Source of the DNA: Modestobacter marinus
Lineage (GTDB): Bacteria; Actinomycetota; Actinomycetes; Mycobacteriales; Geodermatophilaceae
Length of the DNA: 64,000 nucleotides
Assembly (NCBI RefSeq): GCF_011758655.1
Contig: NZ_JAAMPA010000001.1
Span: forward strand, 2,914,001-2,978,000
Reading direction: 5' to 3'
The first letter of the stretch is position 1. The number at the start of each line of letters is the position of its first letter. Under the pieces are notes generated by a model, which saw only the letters and a program-made list of their open reading frames with translations, did no database searches and was not told the origin of the DNA. Position numbers and translations under genes: made by a program. Below, piece after piece: positions 26,798-33,569 of this stretch.

Positions 26798-27240
26798 GGG
26801 GCACCGACCCCGAGCACGAGCTGGACCTCGACCGGGGTGTCCAGCGGCAGCACCGGGGTGGCGACGGCGGTGCGGGCGTGCCGCCCCCGCTCGCCGAGCG
26901 CCTCGATCAGCACGTCGCTGGCGCCGTTGGCCACCAGGTGCTGCTCGGTGAAGTCGGGGGTGCTGGCCACGAAGACGGTGAGCTGCACGACCGACACGTC
27001 GGCCAGCGAGCCGAGGGTGGCGTTCGCGACGGCGAGGCCGTTCAGCGCGGCCAGCCGGGCCAGCTCGGCGCCGCCGGGCACGTCGACGGTGTCGCCGACC
27101 TTGCCGGTGCGCGGCAGCCGGCCGTCGACGAAGGGGAGCTGCCCGGCGATGAACAGCAGGTCGCCGTGCCGGCGGGCCGGGACGTAGTTCGCCCCCGGCG
27201 GCGGTGGGGTCGGCAGGGAGATCGTGGGGGTGTCGGTCAC
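26794..27240 (-). CDS. RidA-family protein (YjgF/YER057c/UK114-like)
   Basis: A 148-residue RidA-superfamily protein of the slightly longer group 1-like branch, with blocks NYVPARRHGDLLFIAGQLP, LAALNGLAVANATLGSLADV and VATPVLPLDTPVEVQLVL. Classical RidA hydrolyses the reactive enamine/imine made by PLP dehydratases, but the catalytic arginine motif of true RidA (RVTV near the C-terminus) is not evident, so the activity may differ. The context is telling: it overlaps the amidohydrolase gene on one side and the carbamoylase gene on the other by four bases each, and a dehydratase is in the same operon. Support for removal of dehydratase by-products is likely. Confidence 0.87.
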   Translation of the reverse strand: MTDTPTISLPTPPPPGANYVPARRHGDLLFIAGQLPFVDGRLPRTGKVGDTVDVPGGAELARLAALNGLAVANATLGSLADVSVVQLTVFVASTPDFTEQHLVANGASDVLIEALGERGRHARTAVATPVLPLDTPVEVQLVLGVGAP

Positions 27241-28430
27241 GGCGTCCTCCGGATCGGTTCGACCAGCCGCCCGCGGTGGACGACGGTGCGCACGTCGCTC
27301 AGGGCGGTCACGTCGTCCAGCGGGTTCCCGCCGGTGACCACCACGTGTCCGGGGGCGCCGACGGACAGGTGCCCCAGGTCGGGCCGGAGCAGGCAGGAGG
27401 CGGCGGTGGCGGTGACCGCCCGCAGCGCCTGCGCCGTCGTCAGCCCGATGTCGGCCACCAGCAGCGCCGCCTCCTCGGCGACCCCGCCGTGGGCGTTGAA
27501 CGGCGTGCCGGCGTCGGTGGCCCCGGCGATCGGGATGCCGGCCCGCGCCGCGCGCCGCAGCGACTCGATCGCCACGGCCTGCACCTCCTCGGCCCGGGCC
27601 ACCACGGCCGGGTCGACCTGGTCGCGGTGGCGCAGCATCCGGGCCACCGCGACCTGGGTGGTCACCAGCACCGCGCCGGTGGTGGCCATCAGCTCGACGG
27701 TCTCGTCGTCGAGGAGGTAGCCGTGCTCGACGCTGGTCGCCCCGGCGCGCAGCGCCCGGCGGGTGCCCTCGTGGCCGATGGCGTGCGCGGCGACCCACCG
27801 GCCCTGCGCACGCGCGACGGCGGCCGCGGCGGCCAGCTCGTCCTCGGCGAAGGGGGCGTTGCCGAGCGCGGACCCCGGGGTGAGCACCCCACCGGTGGCG
27901 ACCAGTTTGATCCCGTCGGCCCCGACGGCGAGCTCGGCGCGGGCCGCCGCGGCCAGCTCGGGAACCCCCTGGACCTCCACCCCCAGGTAGGGGATGTGCC
28001 CGCCGGGGACGGTCAGCGCCCGGCCGGCCGCGGCGACCTCCGGGCCGGCGGCGCGGCCGGCGGCGATCCGCGCGGCGACGGCGATCGCGATCCCGCCGGG
28101 AGCGCCCAGGTCGCGCACCGCGACGGTGCCGGCGGCCAGGGAGCGCCGGGCGTTGTCCGCGGCGGTGGCGGCCAGCTGCGCCGCGCTCGACCCCACCACC
28201 GAACCGGCGAAGTCGGCGGCGCCGTCGGCGACCAGGTGCACGTGGGCGTCGACCATCCCCGGGACCACCGCGCCGTCGCCGGCGTCGACCTCGGTGACCT
28301 CCCCGGTCAGGTGCGGGGCGCGCGAGGCCGGACCGACGTAGGAGATGACGCCGTCCTCCACGACCACCGCGCCGCGCGGGACGGGGTCGCCGAGGACGGG
28401 CAGGACCAGGCCGCGCAGCAGTACCGGCAC
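27237..28430 (-). CDS. Metal-dependent amidohydrolase, second copy
   Basis: A 397-residue amidohydrolase-superfamily enzyme homologous to the one at 24289-25521. Metal ligands lie in PGMVDAHVHLV, a probable carboxylated Lys in GIKLVATGG, His in AAHAIGHEG, His in SVEHGYLLDD and Asp in GATDAGTPFNAHGG, the same motif order. Differences are spread throughout, so these are diverged paralogues or separate acquisitions rather than a recent duplication. The GTG start at 28430 lies one base beyond the stop of the dehydratase gene; its stop overlaps the RidA start. Relatives hydrolyse dipeptides, N-acyl amino acids or cyclic amides. Confidence 0.87.
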   Translation of the reverse strand: MPVLLRGLVLPVLGDPVPRGAVVVEDGVISYVGPASRAPHLTGEVTEVDAGDGAVVPGMVDAHVHLVADGAADFAGSVVGSSAAQLAATAADNARRSLAAGTVAVRDLGAPGGIAIAVAARIAAGRAAGPEVAAAGRALTVPGGHIPYLGVEVQGVPELAAAARAELAVGADGIKLVATGGVLTPGSALGNAPFAEDELAAAAAVARAQGRWVAAHAIGHEGTRRALRAGATSVEHGYLLDDETVELMATTGAVLVTTQVAVARMLRHRDQVDPAVVARAEEVQAVAIESLRRAARAGIPIAGATDAGTPFNAHGGVAEEAALLVADIGLTTAQALRAVTATAASCLLRPDLGHLSVGAPGHVVVTGGNPLDDVTALSDVRTVVHRGRLVEPIRRTP

Positions 28431-28431
28431 G

Positions 28432-29382
28432 TCAGACCCCCGTCTCGGGCAGCACCGACCAGGACGCCGGGTCGAGGTTCGCGCCGCACACCACGACGCC
28501 CACCCGGTCCCCGGCGGCCGCGACGTGCGCGCCGGACAGCAGGGCGGCCAGCGCGGTGGCCCCGCCGGGTTCGGCGAGCACCCGCAGCTCCTCCCAGAGC
28601 AGCCGCTGCGCCTCCCGGATCGCGTCGTCGGGCACCAGCACGGCGTCGTCGACGTACCGGGCGGCGACCTCGGCGGCGATCCCGCCGAGCCGGCGGGCGC
28701 CCAGCGCGTCGGCGGCCCGCCCACCCACCTCGACGTCCACCGGGTGCCCGGCCGCCCGGGCGGCGTGCAGCGTCGGTGCCCGCTCCGGCTCGACCCCGAC
28801 CACCCGCAGGCTGTCGGTGTACCAGCTGGCGCAGCCGGCGATCAGCCCGCCGCCGCCGACGGCGATGAGCACCGTGTCCAGGTCGGGGGCCTGCTCGCTC
28901 AGCTCGGCGGCGACGGTGCCCTGCCCGGCGACCACCTCGGGCTGGTCGTAGGCGTGCACGCGCAGCGCGCCGGTGCGGGTCTCCTCCTCGACGCTCGCCC
29001 GGTGTGCCTCGGCGTAGTCACGGCCGACGGCCACCACCTCGGCGTCGTAGCGCCGGATCCGTTCCAGCTTGGCCGCCGGCGCGGCGGCCGGGACGAAGAT
29101 CGTCGCCCGGTGCCCGAGCCGCTGGGCGGCGTACGCGACGGCGGCGCCGTGGTTGCCACCGGAGGCGGCGATGACCCCCGTCGCCGGGACGTCGGCGGAC
29201 AGCAGCGTGTTGAACGCCCCGCGCGCCTTGAACGACCCGGAGTGCTGCAGCTGCTCGAGCTTGACGACGACGTCGTGCGGCAGCCCCAGGCCCGAGCCGG
29301 CCAGGACCACGACCGGTGTCCGCCGGACGAAGGGTGCGATCCGGGCGGCCGCCTGCCGGACGTCGGACCGGGTGATCGTCAT
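28432..29382 (-). CDS. PLP-dependent threonine/serine dehydratase-family enzyme, second copy
   Basis: A 316-residue fold-type II PLP enzyme. The cofactor lysine is in QHSGSFKARGAFN, ASGGNHGAAVAYAA precedes the substrate loop, and the glycine loop is IAVGGGGLIAGC. It lacks an ACT domain. In the C-terminal cofactor-side block the expected Ser/Gly-rich motif reads VVCGANLD, like other short catabolic members. ATG 29382 opens the minus-strand operon dehydratase, amidohydrolase, RidA, carbamoylase, in which every junction is a one-base gap or a four-base overlap. The match with the opposing operon (dehydratase plus amidohydrolase) suggests related chemistry on two substrates. Confidence 0.87.
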   Translation of the reverse strand: MTITRSDVRQAAARIAPFVRRTPVVVLAGSGLGLPHDVVVKLEQLQHSGSFKARGAFNTLLSADVPATGVIAASGGNHGAAVAYAAQRLGHRATIFVPAAAPAAKLERIRRYDAEVVAVGRDYAEAHRASVEEETRTGALRVHAYDQPEVVAGQGTVAAELSEQAPDLDTVLIAVGGGGLIAGCASWYTDSLRVVGVEPERAPTLHAARAAGHPVDVEVGGRAADALGARRLGGIAAEVAARYVDDAVLVPDDAIREAQRLLWEELRVLAEPGGATALAALLSGAHVAAAGDRVGVVVCGANLDPASWSVLPETGV

Positions 29383-29487
29383 GCGGGGTGTCCTCCTCCG
29401 GCCGTCCGGGGGCGGCGGCTCCCGCACGCTATCTCCCCGTGGCTGCCACCACCGGGCGGGGCCGGGCGGGGCCGGGCCGGACACGGC

Positions 29488-29523
29488 TGCGGGGCCGGAC
29501 ACCAGCTGGTGTCCGGCCCCGCA
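29488..29523. terminator. Perfect 36-bp palindrome after the M28 peptidase gene
   Basis: The half site TGCGGGGCCGGACACCAG is followed directly by its exact inverse complement. It lies 18 bases beyond the stop of the minus-strand M28 peptidase gene and upstream of the dehydratase operon, so it probably terminates the peptidase transcript. Like the palindrome at 25526 it has no unpaired loop. Confidence 0.75.
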
Positions 29524-29540
29524 GGTGGAGCGGTGGGAGG

Positions 29541-31061
29541 TCAGGCCGCCACGCCGGTGCTCCGGTTGCCGGGGTCGACCTGCCCGCGGTCCTGGCCCTT
29601 GCCCTTGCCCTTGCCCTTGCCCTTGCCCTTGCCCGGGTGGTCGTCGGTCCGGTCGAGCGGGGTCGGGTCCTGGGCGAGCGACAGCGTGGCGAAGGCGATC
29701 GCCTTGCTGTTGATCCCCAGCGCGGTCAGGTCGACGTTGCTGAGGTCGTCGGCGGGGGAGTGGTAGTTCGGGTCGTGCGGGATCCCGGCGGTGCCGCCGA
29801 AGAGCGCGACCTCCTCGGGGGTCTTGATGTCGTCGGCGCCGGTGAAGAGCCCGGTGGCCGGGATGCCGTACTCGATGAAGCCCTGGTAGTCCGACCGGCC
29901 GGAGAACTCGGTGTCGACCCAGGGCTGGCGGGTGCGGTCGAAGTACCCGGTGAAGACCTGCTCGAGCGACGCCGACCCCTCCGGCACCGCGACCGGTGCG
30001 GTGTAGGTCGACTGGTCGGCGTCGTAGACCCCGATGATGTGGTTCGGCGAGCCGATCATGTCGAAGTTCAGGTAGCCGGCGATCTGGGCGCGCTCGGCGT
30101 CGGTCAGCGACTCGACGTACTCCCAGGAGCCGACCAGGCCGGACTCCTCGGCACCCCACCAGGCGAACCGCACGGCGTTGGTGGTCGGCTTCAGCTCGGC
30201 GAGCTCGAGCGCCGTCTGCAGGATGCCGGCCGAGCCGGTGCCGTTGTCGTTGATGCCCGGGCCGTCGGGCACCGAGTCCAGGTGCGCGCCGAGCATGATC
30301 ACCTGGTCGGTGTCGCCGTAGGGGGTCTGGGCGATGACGTTGGAGGTGGTGGTCTCGGTGACCTCGACCTGGATGTCGAGGGTGACCGGCTGCCCCACCT
30401 GGCCGAGCAGCGCCTGCCCGGCCGCCTGGGTGAGCCCGCCGGCCGGGGCGCCGGGGACGGCCTCGCCCAGGGTGCCGTTCAGTGGCTCGTCGGCGACGTT
30501 GTTGTAGACCAGGACGCCCACCGCGCCGGCCGCGGTGGCCAGCTGCTGCTTGACGGTGAAGGAGCAGGCGCCGCGGGAGACGAGGACGACGGTGCCGGTC
30601 ACCGTCGCCGGGTAGTCGGCGGCCTCGCAGCCCGGCGTCGCGTCGTCGGCGGCCAGCGCCGACAGCGGTGCGGTGACCGCGCCGGAGGGCGAGTACTCCA
30701 TCGCGATGACGTCGACCGGCGCGCCGGCCACGGTCAGCTCCTCGGTCAGGGTGGTGGAGGAGACGAAGTCGAAGTACTGCCGCTGGACCTGGTAGCCGGC
30801 CTCCTCCAGCAGCCCCTGCACGTAGTCGGCGGAGGCGTCGTAGCCGGGCGTGCCGCTGGCGCGGTTCCCGCCGTGGGCGTCGGCGATCTCCTGGAACGCG
30901 GTGAGGTGCGCGGTGACCTCCTCGGTCGACACGCGCTGGGCGAAGCCGTTCGGGTGCGGGTTGCCCCCGGCGCTGGCCGGTGCGGCGATCAGGACCGAAC
31001 CGGCGACCGTGGCCGCGGCGGTGGTCAGGGTGAGCGCTGACCGGCGGGTGCGGAGCGACAT
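29541..31061 (-). CDS. Secreted M28-family aminopeptidase with PA domain
   Basis: A 506-residue exported zinc aminopeptidase. The signal peptide covers about residues 1-31 (ending APASA-GG). A protease-associated (PA) insert at about 130-225 contains GTVVLVSRGACSF and GVLVYNN. The catalytic M28 domain has the zinc ligands and catalytic pair in LGAHLDSVPDGPGINDNGTGS, FAWWGAEESGLVG, NFDMIGSP and, near the end, DPNYHSPADD. The C-terminal tail is a Gly-Lys repeat. ATG 31061 is preceded by GAGAGGA. It probably releases N-terminal amino acids from peptides outside the cell, which could feed the peptide importer encoded nearby. Confidence 0.92.
   Translation of the reverse strand: MSLRTRRSALTLTTAAATVAGSVLIAAPASAGGNPHPNGFAQRVSTEEVTAHLTAFQEIADAHGGNRASGTPGYDASADYVQGLLEEAGYQVQRQYFDFVSSTTLTEELTVAGAPVDVIAMEYSPSGAVTAPLSALAADDATPGCEAADYPATVTGTVVLVSRGACSFTVKQQLATAAGAVGVLVYNNVADEPLNGTLGEAVPGAPAGGLTQAAGQALLGQVGQPVTLDIQVEVTETTTSNVIAQTPYGDTDQVIMLGAHLDSVPDGPGINDNGTGSAGILQTALELAELKPTTNAVRFAWWGAEESGLVGSWEYVESLTDAERAQIAGYLNFDMIGSPNHIIGVYDADQSTYTAPVAVPEGSASLEQVFTGYFDRTRQPWVDTEFSGRSDYQGFIEYGIPATGLFTGADDIKTPEEVALFGGTAGIPHDPNYHSPADDLSNVDLTALGINSKAIAFATLSLAQDPTPLDRTDDHPGKGKGKGKGKGKGQDRGQVDPGNRSTGVAA
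29596..29631 (-). repeat. Six-base tandem repeat coding a (Gly-Lys)n tail
   Basis: Six copies of CCCTTG (plus strand) sit in the 3' end of the M28 peptidase gene and encode alternating Lys and Gly. Slippage would change tail length by two residues at a time without altering the frame. A strongly basic tail could hold the enzyme on the anionic cell wall. Confidence 0.85.
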
Positions 31062-31401
31062 CGACGTCCTCTCGGGGAAGCGGCCGCAGCTCCCGTTCGG
31101 CGGCCGGTGACGGCAACCTAGGCACGGTCCCCGGGCTCCGTCGAGAGCCCGGGGACGATCCCGGTCCCGGCCGGTTCCGCATGCCGGCGCCTCGCCCGCG
31201 GGGAACCTGCTGGTGAGGACAGCGGGTCCGCCCGGGCCACCCTCACCTGGCGGGGCGGACACGCCGCGTGACGACACACCGGCGGACGGGTCCGGGAGAC
31301 GTCGGCGGTGCGGCAGCCCGACCAGGCGGCCCCGCGGACCTACGGTGGTCCCGCCGCCCGCCGGGCGGCCTGGACAGATCGTCGCCGGAGGAGCGCCCGC
31401 C
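31062..31401. other. Intergenic region between divergent secreted proteins
   Basis: These 340 bases separate the starts of the M28 peptidase (minus) and the DUF3048 lipoprotein (plus). I see no gene, RNA or strong repeat. Both promoters must lie here, but I could not pick clear elements. Confidence 0.45.
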
Positions 31402-32493
31402 GTGACCCGTCCCCGTCTCCCCGCCGGCGCCGGACCGGCACCCCGGCGCCGGTTCGCCGCAGCCCTGCTGGTGGGGGTCGCGCTCACCGGGGTGGTGGCG
31501 TGCGGCAGCTCGACGGGGACGACGCCCGTGGCTGAGCGCACGCCGGCGACGACCCCGCCGCCGCCACCGCCGCCGCCTCCGCCCCCGCCGGTGCTCTGGC
31601 CGCTCACCGGGCTGGAGAGCGGCCCGGTCGACCCGCGCCCGGCGCTGGCCGTCAAGGTCGAGAACTCCACCGACGCCCGGCCGCAGACCGGCCTGGGCGC
31701 CGCCGACCTGGTGTGGGAGCAGGTCGTCGAGGGCGGCATCTCCCGCTACGTCGCGGTCTACCACTCGAACCTGCCGGCCGGGATCGGGCCGATCCGCTCC
31801 GTGCGCCCGATGGACCCGGCGATCGCCGCCCCGCTGCACGGCCTGTTCGCCTTCTCCGGTGGCCAGGCCGGCTACGTCGACGCGGTGGCCGCGGCCGGGA
31901 TGCAGGTGCTCAGCAACGACGCCGGCGCCGGCGGCTTCTCCCGCACCAGCGACCGGCCGGCCCCGCACAACGTGCACGCCGACCCCCTGCTCCTCCTCGC
32001 CCAGGCCGACCCCGCCCACCAGGCGGCGCCGCCGCCGCAGTTCGACCTCGCGGCCGCGGCCGACCAGGCCACCGCGGTGACCGCCGGCACCCCGGCGACG
32101 AACCTGGCGCTCACGCTGTCCGGGGTCAGCCGCCCGCAGTGGACCTGGAGCCCGCCGGATGCCCGGTGGCTGCGGAGCGAGGGCAGCACCCCCGCCGTCG
32201 GGGCCGACGGCGCGCGGCTGGGTGCCACCAACGTCGTCGTCCTGCGGGTGGACGTCCGGGCGACCGCCGCCCGCGACCCGGCCGGCAACGCGGTGCCGGA
32301 GACCGTGCTGGTCGGCGAGGGCGAGGCCCTCGTCGCCACCGGTGGGCAGACGGTGGCCGCCACCTGGGTCAAGACCGGCGTCGGGGAGCGCGTGGTCCTG
32401 CGCGGGGCCGACGGCAACCCGGTCCGGCTGGCCCCGGGGAACACCTGGGTCGAGCTGGTGCCCAACTCCGGTGGCGCGGTCGCCGTCAGCTGA
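31402..32493 (+). CDS. DUF3048-domain lipoprotein
   Basis: A 363-residue predicted lipoprotein of the DUF3048 (YerB-like) family, whose function is not well defined. The lipobox is GVVAC (Cys34), followed by a Ser/Thr linker and a run of 12 prolines at about 51-62, likely a stiff spacer through the wall. The DUF3048 core then shows PALAVKVENSTDARPQTGL, ADLVWEQVVEGGISRYVAVY and GPIRSVRPMD, all highly typical. The C-terminal half contains the second family domain ending in PGNTWVELVP. GTG 31402 has GGAGGAG eight bases upstream. It stands alone and is followed by a strong hairpin. Confidence 0.9.
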   Translation: MTRPRLPAGAGPAPRRRFAAALLVGVALTGVVACGSSTGTTPVAERTPATTPPPPPPPPPPPPVLWPLTGLESGPVDPRPALAVKVENSTDARPQTGLGAADLVWEQVVEGGISRYVAVYHSNLPAGIGPIRSVRPMDPAIAAPLHGLFAFSGGQAGYVDAVAAAGMQVLSNDAGAGGFSRTSDRPAPHNVHADPLLLLAQADPAHQAAPPPQFDLAAAADQATAVTAGTPATNLALTLSGVSRPQWTWSPPDARWLRSEGSTPAVGADGARLGATNVVVLRVDVRATAARDPAGNAVPETVLVGEGEALVATGGQTVAATWVKTGVGERVVLRGADGNPVRLAPGNTWVELVPNSGGAVAVS

Positions 32494-32504
32494 ACCCCGG
32501 ACGA

Positions 32505-32544
32505 CGAACGCCCCGCGCCCGGGTGAACCGGGGCGGGGCGTTCG
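32505..32544 (+). terminator. Hairpin terminator after the DUF3048 gene
   Basis: CGAACGCCCCG (32505-32515) pairs perfectly with CGGGGCGTTCG (32534-32544), with inner CCGG pairing and a short loop. It lies between convergent genes and can serve both. The stem shares its AACGCCCCG sequence with the terminator near 6.5 kb. Confidence 0.75.
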
Positions 32545-32559
32545 GGCGTCGCAGGGGGA

Positions 32560-33483
32560 TCAGCCGCGGGACAGCACCGGGCGGTCCTTGGCCCACTGCA
32601 GGAAGCGCGCGGCCTGCTGCAGGTCGGGGAGGTCGTTGCCGACCAGCGAGCGGAGCAGGTCGTTGCTCCAGACCGCCAGCCGGCCGCTGGTCCACGCCGT
32701 CTTCTCCACCGGCGGGAGGTCCAGCTCGAAGACCGTCCGGGCCAGCTCCTTCTTCCCGCCGTTCGCGGCGGTGTACCGCACCACGGGCAGGAAGCGCTCG
32801 GGCTCCACGACGCAGAGGACCTTGGTCAGCAGCGCCTCCTTGAACGACGGGAAGCCCAGGCCCTTCTTGCTGCCCTCGATCAGCTGGGTCATCCGGTCCT
32901 CGAGCCGCATGCTCTCCGGCCCGTACAGCAGGTGCTCGATCGTCGCGCGCACCTGACCGGCCGCCTTGTCCGGGCCGGCGGTCTTCCACGCCCGGTTGAA
33001 GCCGGACACGTTGCCCGGGTCGGCGACGGTCGTGGAGTTGGCGAAGTACAGCAGCTGGTCCGGCGTCGCCGACGGCAGGTTCTCGCGGCTGAACAGCGCG
33101 GCGTACCGCGCGCGGTAGGGCTCGACGTCCGGGTCCGGTTCGGGCCGGTCCATGGCGAACTCCGACTGCAGCAGCATCACCCGCTCCCGCACGTCGGGAC
33201 GGACGTCGGCCGGGGTGGGGAAGGACGCCTGCAGGGAGTCGAAGGACTGGACGGCGGGCCGGGCCGGGTCGCGGCGGGTCTCCCCGCGCAGCCACTCGGC
33301 GCCGCAGTCGTCGCAGTGGATCAGCAGCCGGCCGTCCGGCTGTGGCTTGCCCGAGATCTCCTCGGAAGCGCAGGTGGGGCAGGTGATCAGTGCCAAGGGA
33401 GCCCCGTTCGTCGGCGGCGAGTCAGCGAGAGCGTCGTCGTCGGTCAGGCCCCAGCGTCCCACGCCGGGCCGACGGCGTGTCAC
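32560..33483 (-). CDS. Zinc-ribbon protein of unknown function
   Basis: A 307-residue protein I cannot assign. The N-terminus has a treble of features: a short leader, then a zinc ribbon with Cys35, Cys38, Cys57 and Cys60 (CPTC ... CDDC). The central and C-terminal parts (about residues 105-300) contain blocks such as RENLPSATPDQLLYFANST, FPSFKEALLTKVLCVVEPE and FLPVVRYTAANGGKKE, which faintly recall the DNA-recognition N-terminal region of modern restriction-type ATPases. No nuclease or helicase motif is seen. The GTG start at 33483 is uncertain because no well-spaced Shine-Dalgarno is present. It is divergent from a membrane metallophosphoesterase. Confidence 0.7.
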   Translation of the reverse strand: MTRRRPGVGRWGLTDDDALADSPPTNGAPLALITCPTCASEEISGKPQPDGRLLIHCDDCGAEWLRGETRRDPARPAVQSFDSLQASFPTPADVRPDVRERVMLLQSEFAMDRPEPDPDVEPYRARYAALFSRENLPSATPDQLLYFANSTTVADPGNVSGFNRAWKTAGPDKAAGQVRATIEHLLYGPESMRLEDRMTQLIEGSKKGLGFPSFKEALLTKVLCVVEPERFLPVVRYTAANGGKKELARTVFELDLPPVEKTAWTSGRLAVWSNDLLRSLVGNDLPDLQQAARFLQWAKDRPVLSRG

Positions 33484-33569
33484 CTCCGGCCCCTTCCACG
33501 GGCCGCCGGACGCGCCGGGAGGCAGGGCAGCGCGGCGGCGCGTCGCACGACGCGGGAAGATGAGTCACG

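Noticed and set aside
29596-29631. Short regular repeats considered as a CRISPR or regulatory array
   Set aside because: The unit is six bases, has no spacers and lies inside a coding tail as Gly-Lys codons.
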